A stretch of DNA of 64,000 bases from Rhodoblastus sp963727035 (GTDB taxonomy: Bacteria > Pseudomonadota > Alphaproteobacteria > Rhizobiales > Beijerinckiaceae): contig CAVSEY010000018.1 in the NCBI GenBank assembly GCA_963727035.1, forward strand, positions 1-64,000. The letters are read 5' to 3'. A program made the position numbers and the translations under genes. How positions within the stretch are numbered: position 1 is the stretch's first letter; each line of letters opens with the position of its first letter. Below, one piece after another: positions 36,069 to 45,408 of this stretch. Under the pieces are notes generated by a model, which saw only the letters and a program-made list of their open reading frames with translations, was not told the origin of the DNA and did not search any database.

Positions 36069-37580
36069 ATGTCGTTTCGCTCCCTGCCTCCCTTTCGTGA
36101 TCTGCGCGCCTTCCTTTCCTATCTGGAGGGACGGCGACAACTCGCCCGCATCGGCGAGCCGGTCAGCCTCGTCCACGAGATGACCGAGGTTCACCGCCGC
36201 GTTCTGCTTGCGGGCGGTCCGGCGCTGCGCTTCGACCACGCGGCGGGCGCGGCCATGCCGGTGATCGCCAATCTGTTCGGAACGGCTGAGCGGGTCGCCG
36301 CCGGATTTGGGGTGAAGCCCGAGGGAATCGGCGAACTGGGCGAGATGCTCGCGGCGCTGCGCGAGCCCGCGCCGCTCGACGGTCTGCGCGACGCGCTCAA
36401 GCGCTGGCCTTTTGTTCGCGCCGCCCTGGCGACGCGGCCGAATCCGGTCGCGCGGCCGGAGTGCCAGCACGAGCGCCGGCTCGGCGCCGACGTCGATCTC
36501 GGCGAATTGCCGATCCAGACCTGCTGGCCCGGCGAACCGGCGCCGCTGATCACCTGGCCGCTGGTCATCACCCGCCCGCCCGATACCGAGCCGGACGACA
36601 CCGCGCGGATGAATATCGGCGTCTATCGCATGCAGGTTCTGGGCAAGGATCGCGCCATCATGCGCTGGCTGGCGCATCGCGGCGGCGCCGCGCATCATCG
36701 CGCCTGGGCGGCGCAGGCCAAGGACATGCCGGTCGCGGTGGCGATCGGCGCCGATCCGGCGACCATTCTCTCCGCCGTGCTGCCGCTGCCCGAAACCGTT
36801 TCCGAATTGCGCTTCTCCGGCGTGGTGCGCGGCGAGCGCCCGCACGTGGCGCGCGCGCTCACCGTGCCCTTGCTCGTTCCCGCCGAAGCCGAAATCGTTC
36901 TGGAGGGCTATGTCTCGACGACGGAAACGGCGCCGGAAGGGCCTTATGGCGACCACACCGGCTATTACAACAGCGTCGAATCCTTTCCGGTGATGCGCGT
37001 GACCGCGATCACGACGCGGCGCGATCCGCTCTACCTCACCACCTTCACCGGCAAGCCGCCCGACGAGCCCTCGGTGATCGGCGCGGTGCTGAACGATCTG
37101 GCGCTGCCGACCATCCGGCGCCAGATGCCGGAAATCGCCGATCTCTGGCTGCCGCCGGAGGCCTGCTCTTACCGCACCGCGATCGTCGCGATCCGCAAAT
37201 CCTATCCCGGCCAGGCGCGCCGGGTGATGATGGGCCTGTGGGGCATGCTGCCGCAGTTCAACTACACCAAGATGATCATCGTCGTGGACGAGGACATCGA
37301 CGTGCGCGACTGGAAGGAGGTCGCCTGGGCGATGGCGACGCGGATGGACGCTTCGCGCGATCTGCTGAGGCTGGAAAACACGCCGATCGACTATCTCGAT
37401 TTCGCCTCGCCCGAGCCGGGGCTCGGCGGCAAGCTCGGCCTTGACGCCACCCGCAAGATCGGCGCGGAAACGCGGCGCGAATGGGGCCGCGTGCTTGCCA
37501 TGACGCCGGCGGTTCAGCAGACGATCGACGCGCTGTGGCCGCGCATCGCCCGCGACCTCGGCGAAGGAGACGTGACATGA
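36069..37580 (+). CDS. ubiD: UbiD family decarboxylase
   Basis: Prenylated-FMN-dependent decarboxylase acting on 3-polyprenyl-4-hydroxybenzoate in ubiquinone synthesis. Start at 36069 follows CAGGAAGGGC and gives MSFRSLPPFRDLRAFLSYLE. 503 residues. Conserved parts: NLFGTAERVAAGFG, NIGVYRMQVLGKDRAIMRW, the E-x(6-8)-E-x-P-type segment EGYVSTTETAPEGPYGDHTG, and LPQFNYTKMIIVVDEDIDV. The upstream open frame from 35658 is antisense to ubiT and not used. The gene overlaps ubiX as ATGA, so enzyme and cofactor synthase are co-translated. Confidence 0.94.
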   Translation: MSFRSLPPFRDLRAFLSYLEGRRQLARIGEPVSLVHEMTEVHRRVLLAGGPALRFDHAAGAAMPVIANLFGTAERVAAGFGVKPEGIGELGEMLAALREPAPLDGLRDALKRWPFVRAALATRPNPVARPECQHERRLGADVDLGELPIQTCWPGEPAPLITWPLVITRPPDTEPDDTARMNIGVYRMQVLGKDRAIMRWLAHRGGAAHHRAWAAQAKDMPVAVAIGADPATILSAVLPLPETVSELRFSGVVRGERPHVARALTVPLLVPAEAEIVLEGYVSTTETAPEGPYGDHTGYYNSVESFPVMRVTAITTRRDPLYLTTFTGKPPDEPSVIGAVLNDLALPTIRRQMPEIADLWLPPEACSYRTAIVAIRKSYPGQARRVMMGLWGMLPQFNYTKMIIVVDEDIDVRDWKEVAWAMATRMDASRDLLRLENTPIDYLDFASPEPGLGGKLGLDATRKIGAETRREWGRVLAMTPAVQQTIDALWPRIARDLGEGDVT

Positions 37581-38158
37581 GTCCGCGCGTGGTTCTCGGA
37601 CTCAGCGGCGCCTCGGGCGCGGCGATTGGATTGCGCATTTTCGAGATCCTGCAAAGCTTCGGCGCCGAGACCCATGTCGTCGCCACGCGCGCCGCCGAGC
37701 GGACCTTCGCCGAGGAAATCGCGCCCGACGCCATGGGGCGGCTGCGCGCCCGCGCGGAATACTGGTATAGCGTCGACAATATCGGCGCGCCGATCGCCTC
37801 GGGCTCCTTTCCCACCGCCGGCATGATCGTCGCGCCCTGCTCGATCCGCACCCTGTCCGCCATCGCCTATTGCAACGCCGACAGCCTTTTGACCCGCGCC
37901 GCCGACGTTCACCTCAAGGAGCGGCGCCCGCTGATTCTGCTGGCGCGCGAAACGCCGCTGCATCTCGGCCATCTGCGCGCCATGACGGCGGCGACCGAAG
38001 CCGGCGCCATCGTCATGCCGCCGATTCCGGCGTTTTATCTCGGCCCGAAATGCGTGGACGACATCATCGATCAGATCGCCTATCGCGCCGTCGATCTGCT
38101 GCGGGTGTTCGAGCCCGCCGCGCGGGAATGGCGCGGGCCGACGTCCTACGCCGGGTGA
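37577..38158 (+). CDS. ubiX: Flavin prenyltransferase UbiX
   Basis: Makes prenylated FMN from FMN and dimethylallyl (pyro)phosphate for UbiD. 193 residues from the ATG at 37577, overlapping the ubiD stop. The flavin-binding GLSGASGAAIGLRIFE is at the N-terminus; then VDNIGAPIASGSFPTAGMIV, APCSIRTLSAIAYCNADSLL, RPLILLARETPLHLGHLRAM and the C-terminal VDDIIDQIAYRAVDLL. All are typical of UbiX/Pad1. The following 38159-38347 gap contains no gene. Confidence 0.95.
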   Translation: MSPRVVLGLSGASGAAIGLRIFEILQSFGAETHVVATRAAERTFAEEIAPDAMGRLRARAEYWYSVDNIGAPIASGSFPTAGMIVAPCSIRTLSAIAYCNADSLLTRAADVHLKERRPLILLARETPLHLGHLRAMTAATEAGAIVMPPIPAFYLGPKCVDDIIDQIAYRAVDLLRVFEPAAREWRGPTSYAG

Positions 38159-38347
38159 CAGGGGCCCCAAAGGCGCCCACGTTTGTCGCCGACAAAGGCC
38201 CTTCGGCCCGGCCCCGCCGCAAAGGCGCCCCTTTCATGCGCCAGATTGGCCGAAGGACGGTTTGGCGCGCGCGACGCTCTGGTGTATAGACCCGCCTTTC
38301 CCATATCGTGTCATGCGGCGCGGGCCGCAGCTGGAGTTTTGCGCGTG

Positions 38348-39721
38348 ATGGAACGTTGGTCGCCCGACAGCTGGAGGTCCAAGCCGATCGTTCAGGTTCC
38401 GACTTATGCGGACCTGGAGGCGCTTGCCGATGTCGAGAAGCAGATTTCGACCTTTCCGCCGCTGGTCTTCGCCGGCGAGGCGCGCAAGCTGAAAAAGCTG
38501 CTGGCGCAGGTTTGCGCGGGCGAGGCTTTCCTGCTTCAGGGCGGCGATTGCGCCGAGAGCTTCGCCGAACATTCCGCCGACAATATCCGCGATTTCTTCC
38601 GCGTCTTCCTCCAGATGGCGGTGGTGATGACCTTCGGCGCGGCCATGCCGGTGGTCAAGCTCGGCCGCATCGCCGGCCAGTTCGCCAAGCCGCGCTCGGC
38701 GCCGACCGAACGGATCGACGGCGTGGAGCTGCCCTCCTATCGCGGCGACATCATCAACGACATCGCCTTCACGCCGGAAGCGCGCGAGCCGGACCCGCGC
38801 CGCCAGCTGATGTCCTATCGCCAGTCGGCGGCGACGCTGAACCTGTTGCGCGCTTTCGCCACCGGCGGCTACGCCAATCTGGAGAACGCCCACCGCTGGA
38901 TGCTCGGCTTCGTCAAGGACAGCCCGCAATCGGCTCGCTACGAGAAGCTGGCCAACCAGATCACCGAGACCCTCGGTTTCATGCGCGCGATTGGGCTCGA
39001 TCCCGAGCATCACCATGAACTGCGCCAGACCGAGATCTACACCTCGCACGAGGCGCTTCTGCTCGGCTATGAACAGGCGCTGACCCGGGTGGATTCGACC
39101 AGCGGCGACCATTACGCCACCTCGGGCCATTTCCTGTGGGTCGGCGACCGCACCCGCCAGCCCGACCACGCCCATGTCGAATTTTTACGCGGCGTCAAGA
39201 ACCCGATCGGCCTCAAATGCGGCCCGACCACCACGCCGGACGGGCTGTTGCGGCTGATCGACCTGCTCAATCCGGCCAACGAGCCGGGCCGCCTGACGCT
39301 GATCGCGCGTTTCGGCGCGGAAAAGGTCGGCGACCACCTGCCGCCGATGATTCGGGCCGTGACCAGGGAGGGCCGCAAGGTGGTGTGGTCCTGCGACCCG
39401 ATGCACGGCAATACGGTCAAGGCGGGCTCATACAAGACCCGGCCCTTCGACCGGGTGATGCAGGAAATCCGCTCCTTCTTCGACGTTCATCGCGCCGAAG
39501 GGACCTATGCCGGCGGCGTCCATCTCGAAATGACCGGGTCGAACGTCACCGAATGCACCGGCGGCGCCCGCGCCTTGTCGGAGGCCGACCTGCGCTCGCG
39601 CTACATGACCTATTGCGATCCGCGCCTCAACGCCGAACAGGCGATCGAAGTCGCCTTCCTGATCGCGGAAAAGCTGAAGAAAGACCGCGCCTCGCTCGCC
39701 GAGGCCGACGCCGCGGAATGA
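38348..39721 (+). CDS. aroG: Class II 3-deoxy-7-phosphoheptulonate (DAHP) synthase
   Basis: First enzyme of the shikimate pathway, condensing phosphoenolpyruvate and erythrose-4-phosphate. The plant-type (class II) family is clear: WSPDSWRSKPIVQVPTYADL at the N-terminus, FLLQGGDCAESFAEHSADNI, RIAGQFAKPRS, SHEALLLGYEQALTR, WVGDRTRQPDHAHVEFLRGV, GLKCGPTT, VWSCDPMHGNT and GGVHLEMTGSNVTECTGG. Cys in GGDCAES and His/Glu/Asp in the later motifs bind the metal. About 457 residues from ATG 38348; a longer frame to 38183 is low-complexity. Confidence 0.95.
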   Translation: MERWSPDSWRSKPIVQVPTYADLEALADVEKQISTFPPLVFAGEARKLKKLLAQVCAGEAFLLQGGDCAESFAEHSADNIRDFFRVFLQMAVVMTFGAAMPVVKLGRIAGQFAKPRSAPTERIDGVELPSYRGDIINDIAFTPEAREPDPRRQLMSYRQSAATLNLLRAFATGGYANLENAHRWMLGFVKDSPQSARYEKLANQITETLGFMRAIGLDPEHHHELRQTEIYTSHEALLLGYEQALTRVDSTSGDHYATSGHFLWVGDRTRQPDHAHVEFLRGVKNPIGLKCGPTTTPDGLLRLIDLLNPANEPGRLTLIARFGAEKVGDHLPPMIRAVTREGRKVVWSCDPMHGNTVKAGSYKTRPFDRVMQEIRSFFDVHRAEGTYAGGVHLEMTGSNVTECTGGARALSEADLRSRYMTYCDPRLNAEQAIEVAFLIAEKLKKDRASLAEADAAE

Positions 39722-39767
39722 CAGTCATTACGGGAGGCGGCGCGCGGATTTGACGACGGAGAGTCCA

Positions 39768-40820
39768 ATGGGTTCGGCAGGGAGAAAACCTGCGCCCGCG
39801 GCGCGTTTTCTCGCCCTGAGCCTGGCCCTGCTGGCGCCGGCGCCGGGCGCCCGCGCGCAAAACGCCGAATGCGACCAGTTGCGCGCCGCCCTGGCGCAGC
39901 CGGCAAGCATCGACCCTTCCGCCGCGACCAACGCCCGGCAGGCGCGCGCCGAGCTTGGCCGGTTGAGCGCCCAGGCCCATGGCATGGGCTGCGACAACCA
40001 GCAGTTCCTGTTCTTCGGCAGCCCGCCGCCGCCGCAATGCGGTGGGCTCAAGGGCCGGATCTCCGCGCTGAAAGCCCGCTACAACTCCTTCGCCGCGAGC
40101 GCTTCGGGCGAGACTCCGCAAAGGCGCGCGCTGCGGGCGCGCTATGACCAGTTGTGCGGCGCGCCGCGCCAGAAGAATTTTTTCGAGACCCTGTTCGGCG
40201 GTTCGAGCGACGATCAGCGCGCCGGCCAGCCGCCGTCCGACGGCCAGCCCCTGCCCGGCGAGCTTGGCGCCCATGGCGGCTCGCAGGCGGTCTGCGTGCG
40301 CACCTGCGACGGCGGCTTCTTTCCGATGAATTTCTCGGCGCGCGGCGCGCCGCAGGAGGACCTGGAAAAGCTCTGCCAGGCCCTGTGCCCGAATGCCGAG
40401 GTGAAGCTCTACACGCGCAATCCGAACAGCACCATCGACACCGCGCTGGGCGCGGACGGGACGCCCTATCGCGACCTGCCCAACGCCCTGAAATTCCAGA
40501 CAAGCTTCGATCCGAGCTGCGCCTGCAAGCCGCCGAACCAGAGCTGGGTCGACGCCCTGGCCCCTGCCGAACAACTGCTTGGCCAGATGGGCGGCGCACG
40601 GGCGGGCGACACCATTGTCACCGAGGCGACCTCGCAAGCCATGTCCCAGCAGTCGCTCCAGCGCCTGCCGGCGTCAACGGGCAAGTCGCCGGACGTCCCC
40701 TCCCCGCCGCCCGCCGTCGTCGCGCCGGCCCCCAAGCCCACCGCCGCCAACGACCGCGTGATCGAAACCAAAGGCCCCGACGGAACGCCGCGCCAGGTGC
40801 GGATCGTCCCGACCAATTGA
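39768..40820 (+). CDS. DUF2865 domain secreted protein
   Basis: Exported protein with a DUF2865 domain, common in Hyphomicrobiales and of unknown function. From 39768 (ACGGAGAG before the ATG) it has a signal peptide (FLALSLALLAPAPGARAQ), then paired cysteines (NAECDQLRAAL, HGMGCDNQQFLFFG, PQCGGLKGRI, DQLCGAP), the DUF2865 core VCVRTCDGGFFPMNFSA with LCQALCPNAEVKLYTRNPNS, YRDLPNALKFQTSFDPSCAC, and a long Pro/Ala-rich C-terminus. 350 residues. Eight or more cysteines suggest disulfide-bonded periplasmic folding. The 177-base gap after it holds no gene. Confidence 0.88.
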   Translation: MGSAGRKPAPAARFLALSLALLAPAPGARAQNAECDQLRAALAQPASIDPSAATNARQARAELGRLSAQAHGMGCDNQQFLFFGSPPPPQCGGLKGRISALKARYNSFAASASGETPQRRALRARYDQLCGAPRQKNFFETLFGGSSDDQRAGQPPSDGQPLPGELGAHGGSQAVCVRTCDGGFFPMNFSARGAPQEDLEKLCQALCPNAEVKLYTRNPNSTIDTALGADGTPYRDLPNALKFQTSFDPSCACKPPNQSWVDALAPAEQLLGQMGGARAGDTIVTEATSQAMSQQSLQRLPASTGKSPDVPSPPPAVVAPAPKPTAANDRVIETKGPDGTPRQVRIVPTN

Positions 40821-40998
40821 GGCGGCGCGGTTCGGACGCCGGCGCGGAACGGATTGAACGCCTCACGATATCGAGGCCGTTCGCGCGGCTTTCACGTTTC
40901 GGCCCGAAGGCGCCGCGCACGTCGGCGAGCAGGAAATTGACGGCGTCAAGCGAGCGCGGGTTGAACGATCTGGTCCTGCCCGGTTTTTTTGGCCGATG

Positions 40999-42351
40999 TC
41001 ACAGCCATAGCCAAAGCGTCCCGATCGACAGGGTGATGAGCGTCAATGGCGCCCCGATCTTGAAATAATCCCAAAACGAAATCGTCACGCCGGACGCGCT
41101 GGCGCGCTGCACGACGATCAGGTTGGCGATGGAGCCAAGAATGGTGAAATTTCCGGCCAAGGTCGAGGCCATCGCGACGACAAGCCACGCTTTGTCCGGG
41201 TTGCGCAGCGCTTCGACAAAGGGCTTCAGCATCAGCACCGCCGGGACATTGCTGACGATGTTGGAAAGAACCGCCGTGACGGCGCTGAGGGCCGGCATCT
41301 GATCGAGATGCAGCCCAGCGACGCCGGCGATCAGGTCCGGGGTGAGCAGCGCGTGCTGCGCGCCGGCGACGATGATGAACAGGCCCACGAACATCAGCAG
41401 CAGCGACCAGTCGATCTGCGCGTAAATCCGCCGGCTTTTCACCCGGCGGGTCAGCAGCAGCAGGCCGCCGATGATGATCGCCGCCTTGGCCGGCGCGACG
41501 CCGGCGAAAAAGGCGGCGATCAGGACCAATGTCGCCAGCGCCGCCCGGACCACCAGAACCCGATTGAATGTGACCTTGATCGGCGCCGCCTCAAGCCGGG
41601 CGCCGCGGAAAAATTCCTCGCGATGGAAAAGGGCGATCAGCGCAGCCGTCAAGACCAGCCCGACCAGCGCGATTGGCGCCAAAGCGAAGGCGAATCCTGC
41701 ATAGGGGATATGCGAAAAACTGCCGATCATGATGTTCTGCGGGTTGCCGGTGATCGTCGCGGTCGAGCCGATATTCGACGCCATGGCCACGGCCAGCAGA
41801 TAGGGAATCGGCCGTCGTCCGAGCGCCCGCGTCAAATCCAGCACCAGCGGGGTCAGCACCATGCAGATCGCATCATTGACCAGGAAAGCGGAAAAAACGC
41901 CGGAGGTCGCAACGATCGCGCCGAGCAGGACCAGAGGGCGCCGCGCATGCGCCATGATCCAGGCGTTGGCGAGGGCGAAGAAGCCCGACAGCCGCAAATT
42001 GGCGACGACGATCATCATGCCGAGCAGCAAAGTGATCGTATCGAGGTCCACCGCCCGATAGGCGTCCTCCATCGACAAGGCGCCGGAGGCGACCATCAGC
42101 CCGGCGCCGACCAGCGCGATGCCGGCGCGGTCAATGCTCAGGCCTGGAATACGGCCCAAAGCCAAGGCGAGATAGCTTCCCGCAAAGATGACGCCGGCGG
42201 CGATCCTTTTGCTCTCTGCGCCGAGGGGATCGCCTGTCGGCAGCAGCGCCGGAGCGAGCGCGGCGACGAGGGCCAACGCCACCACAATCCCCACCAGCAG
42301 GACGCTGAAGGCGATCAGCCAGCGGTTTCGCTCGGGGGCTTTCTGGCGCAT
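40999..42351 (-). CDS. ArsB/NhaD-type (SLC13-like) anion or cation permease
   Basis: Twelve-helix inner-membrane transporter of the ion-transporter superfamily (ArsB, NhaD, CitMHS). The two inverted halves each carry the expected re-entrant motif: GVFSAFLVNDAICMVLTPLV with NIGSTATITGNPQNIMIGSF in the first half, and SNIVSNVPAVLMLKPFV with AGNFTILGSIANLIVVQ in the second. 450 residues. The motif set does not separate arsenite, Na+/H+ or dicarboxylate substrates, so specificity is open. No ars or acid-stress genes are nearby. The 281-base gap between its start and the gltX stop has no gene. Confidence 0.85.
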   Translation of the reverse strand: MRQKAPERNRWLIAFSVLLVGIVVALALVAALAPALLPTGDPLGAESKRIAAGVIFAGSYLALALGRIPGLSIDRAGIALVGAGLMVASGALSMEDAYRAVDLDTITLLLGMMIVVANLRLSGFFALANAWIMAHARRPLVLLGAIVATSGVFSAFLVNDAICMVLTPLVLDLTRALGRRPIPYLLAVAMASNIGSTATITGNPQNIMIGSFSHIPYAGFAFALAPIALVGLVLTAALIALFHREEFFRGARLEAAPIKVTFNRVLVVRAALATLVLIAAFFAGVAPAKAAIIIGGLLLLTRRVKSRRIYAQIDWSLLLMFVGLFIIVAGAQHALLTPDLIAGVAGLHLDQMPALSAVTAVLSNIVSNVPAVLMLKPFVEALRNPDKAWLVVAMASTLAGNFTILGSIANLIVVQRASASGVTISFWDYFKIGAPLTLITLSIGTLWLWL

Positions 42352-42631
42352 GGCAGACGATAGCTGCTAAACCGCGCGCCGTCTCGAAGCCAATGCCGAG
42401 CCATGCAATCGCGTGAAACGCCGGATCGGTCGCGAGGTCGGATCAGGCCGAAGATCCGTCCCATGGCGATTCGGGCCGATTCCGGCAGGTCGCCTGAGCG
42501 CCCGGTCATGTCCCAAATGGCGCCTCCTTGCCGATGGGCCCTTGACCGCTGTCCCTGCTGGGCCGGCTCTTCCGGCTGCGACCGGATTTCGCCCTGCCGC
42601 GACGCGCCGCGCAGGCCAGCATCGCCGCCGC

Positions 42632-44002
42632 TTATCCGCCCATCCGCGCCAGCGCCCTGGCGCGGCCGATCAGCGGCAGGAGTTTCGCCAGCTCCGGCCC
42701 CAACTCGCGGCCGGTCAGGGCGAGGCGCAGCGGGTGGAACAGGGCCTTGCCCTTGAGGCCCGTCTTTTCCTTGATGGCGGCGGTCCAGCCCCCCCATGTG
42801 GCCTCATTCCAGGGCTCGGGCGGGAGCGCGGCCAGGGCGGCGGCGCGCAGATCGTCCGGCAGGGCGACGACCGTAATGTCGCCCTGGACGACGCTCCACC
42901 AGTCCAGAATGTCGGAACAGCGGGTGAGATTGCCGCGCGCGGCGAGCCACAGCGGCTCGGCCTTGAAGCCGACGATGTCATGGGCCGCCAGACGGTCGCG
43001 CACGAACTCGTAGGACAGGCCATGCAGCACGCGCTGCGACAAGGCCCGCAACTCGGCCTCGTCGAAACGGGCGCTGTTGCGCGACATGGCGGAAAGTTCG
43101 AACAGGCCGGCCAGTTCCGGCAGGCTGTGGACCGGCTGCGCCGCGATCGACGATCCGGTCAGCGTGGCCAAGGCGGCGACGGCGAGCAATTCCACCCCCG
43201 CCTCGCGCAAGGACGCGATCGACAGGGCGCCGGTGCGTTTCGACAGGCCCTGGCCGTCGGCGCCGGTCAGAAGATTGTGATGGGCGAAATGCGGCGCCGT
43301 TTTTGCGCCCAGCGCCAGAAAAAGCTGGATCTGCACCGCCGTATTGGTGACATGGTCCTCGCCGCGGATGATATGGGTGACGCCGGATTCGATGTCGTCC
43401 ACGACCGAGGGCAGCGTGTAGAGATAGGAGCCGTCCTCGCGCACCAGGACCGGGTCGGAGAGCGAAGCGCAGTCGATATGGCTGTCGCCGCGGATCAGAT
43501 CGTCCCAGCGCACGACCTCCGGCGCCAGTTTGAAGCGCCAATGCGGCTTGCGGCCGGCGGCTTCCAGCGCGGCGCGCTCGGCGCCGGTCAGTTTCAGCGC
43601 GGCGCGGTCATAGACCGGCGGCGCCCCGCGCGCGATCTGGAGGCGGCGCTTGCGCTCCAGCTCCTCGGGCGTCTCGTAGCAGGGATAGAGCCTCCCCGCC
43701 TCGCGCAGGCGGCGCGCGGCGGCGTCATAGAGCGCGAAACGCTCCGACTGGCGGAATTTGGCGTCCGGCGTCACGCCCAGCCAGGCGAGGTCGACTTCGA
43801 TCCCGAGCGCATATGCTGAAGTCGAACGCTCCAAATCGGTGTCGTCGAAGCGCAGGATGAACGCGCCGCCATGCTTTTTGGCGAAGAAAAAATTCACCAG
43901 CGCGGTGCGCGCATTGCCGATATGAATGCGGCCGGTCGGCGATGGCGCGAAACGCACGACGGGCGCGGTCGGCGCGGGAGAAGGGTGAGCCGAATAAATC
44001 AT
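42632..44002 (-). CDS. gltX: Glutamyl-tRNA synthetase
   Basis: Class I synthetase charging tRNA-Glu. The HIGH-type motif is at the N-terminus (RFAPSPTGRIHIGNARTAL), the KMSKS-type motif is GLSKRTGALS, and between them IIRGEDHVTNTAVQIQLFLA. 456 residues is the length of the shorter non-canonical or second GluRS of alphaproteobacteria, where two gltX genes are common; whether this copy charges tRNA-Glu or tRNA-Gln cannot be read here. The ATG at 44002 was used. Gene is intact. Confidence 0.95.
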   Translation of the reverse strand: MIYSAHPSPAPTAPVVRFAPSPTGRIHIGNARTALVNFFFAKKHGGAFILRFDDTDLERSTSAYALGIEVDLAWLGVTPDAKFRQSERFALYDAAARRLREAGRLYPCYETPEELERKRRLQIARGAPPVYDRAALKLTGAERAALEAAGRKPHWRFKLAPEVVRWDDLIRGDSHIDCASLSDPVLVREDGSYLYTLPSVVDDIESGVTHIIRGEDHVTNTAVQIQLFLALGAKTAPHFAHHNLLTGADGQGLSKRTGALSIASLREAGVELLAVAALATLTGSSIAAQPVHSLPELAGLFELSAMSRNSARFDEAELRALSQRVLHGLSYEFVRDRLAAHDIVGFKAEPLWLAARGNLTRCSDILDWWSVVQGDITVVALPDDLRAAALAALPPEPWNEATWGGWTAAIKEKTGLKGKALFHPLRLALTGRELGPELAKLLPLIGRARALARMGG

Positions 44003-44225
44003 GAAGGCGTTTTAGCGCCTCGGCGGCGCATTTGGAAATGGCCGGCGCAGCATGTCATAGAAAAGCGACAAAAAATCCGCATAAGCGCAAAAGCGCCGCA
44101 GCGCCCAAAAGCGTCCAGAAGCGGCCAAGCGCCCAAGACCAAGAACGGCCGCGTCACATTGCAGCCGCTTTTACGAGCGAAAGCGTCGCTGGCGACGCGC
44201 GGATCTGGAAAGGAAGACTGGTCGG

Positions 44226-45389
44226 ATGACTGGATATATCGCCGTGGCGTTGTGCGCGGCCATGACCTTCCTCAACCTGTTTTCGCTGGCCGTGACAGCA
44301 TGGCGTTGCCGCATCCGCCCCGAACCGCTTGCCGGCCGCATGAAGGCCACCGGCCTCGACGACCACGCCCCGCCGGTCAGCATCGTGCGCCCGCTCTGCG
44401 GTCTGGAGGCTTTTTCCGAACAGACTTTGCGCTCGACCTTCGAACTCGACCATCCCGACTATGAAGTCCTGTTCTGCGTCCAGAAAAAGACCGACCCGAT
44501 CATCCCGCTGGTCGAAAGACTGCTCGCCGAACAGCCCGAGGGGCGCGGCAAGCTGCTGATCGGCGACGATCCGATCAGCCCCAATCCCAAGCTCAACAAT
44601 TGCTTCAAGGGCTGGCAGGCGGCCAGGCATCAATGGGTCGTGCTGGCGGACTCCAATGTGCTGGCGCCCAGGGACTATCTCCAGAAGATGCTGGTCCGGT
44701 TCCGGCCCGATGTCGGCCTCGTCTGTTCGCCGCCGCTCGGCGTGTCGCCGGAGGGCGCAGGCGCCCGGCTTGAATGCGCCTTGCTCAATTCGTACCAGGC
44801 GCGCTGGCAATTCACCTCCGACGCGCTCGGCATGGGCTTCGCCCAGGGCAAGAGCATGATGTGGCGCCGCGAGATCGTGGAACGCGCCGGCGGCATAGCC
44901 GCGCTCGCCTCGGAAATCGCCGAGGACGCCGCCTCGACCAAGCTCGTGCGCGCCGCCGGCATGAGGGTCGCGCTGGTGGACCGCCCCTTCGACCAGCCGC
45001 TCGGCAGGCGCGGCCTGCTCGCCGTCTACAGGCGCCAGTCCCGCTGGGCGCGCCTGCGCCGGGCGAGTTTCGCGCATATGTACGCGCTCGAAATCTTTTC
45101 CAACTCCCTGCCGGCGATTCTCGTCGGCGCCTATGCCGCGCGCGAATTCGGTTTTTCGCCTTGGGCGGCCGCCGCTCTGGTCGCCGCCGCCTGGGTTCTG
45201 CCCGAGGCTTTCGTCAATTGGCGCCTCCGCTGGCCGGGGACATGGCGTTCGCCGCTCGCCTTCCTGCTGCGCGACCTGCTCTTCCCCGTCATCTGGATCG
45301 ACGGCTGGCTCGGCGACGATTTCGAATGGATGGGCAATTCCATGACCGTGCGCGAAGCCGCCGACAACCCGGTTGACGACGCGGCCTGA
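44226..45389 (+). CDS. GT21 ceramide-type glucosyltransferase
   Basis: Membrane glycosyltransferase of family 21, relative of bacterial and eukaryotic ceramide glucosyltransferases and of HpnI. 387 residues. An N-terminal helix (YIAVALCAAMTFLNLFSLAV) precedes the catalytic domain: VSIVRPLCGLEAFSEQTLRS, DADSN-type metal site at VVLADSNVL, LGMGFAQGKSMMWRREIVE, and the (Q/R)xxRW motif in YRRQSRWARLRRASF; helices follow at the C-terminus. It probably adds a sugar to a sphingolipid or similar long-chain lipid in the inner membrane. No HpnJ/HpnK neighbours, so the hopanoid role is less likely. It is followed closely by the secreted caspase-like protein. Confidence 0.85.
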   Translation: MTGYIAVALCAAMTFLNLFSLAVTAWRCRIRPEPLAGRMKATGLDDHAPPVSIVRPLCGLEAFSEQTLRSTFELDHPDYEVLFCVQKKTDPIIPLVERLLAEQPEGRGKLLIGDDPISPNPKLNNCFKGWQAARHQWVVLADSNVLAPRDYLQKMLVRFRPDVGLVCSPPLGVSPEGAGARLECALLNSYQARWQFTSDALGMGFAQGKSMMWRREIVERAGGIAALASEIAEDAASTKLVRAAGMRVALVDRPFDQPLGRRGLLAVYRRQSRWARLRRASFAHMYALEIFSNSLPAILVGAYAAREFGFSPWAAAALVAAAWVLPEAFVNWRLRWPGTWRSPLAFLLRDLLFPVIWIDGWLGDDFEWMGNSMTVREAADNPVDDAA

Positions 45390-45408
45390 GTGGTCGATCA
45401 CATCGTCC

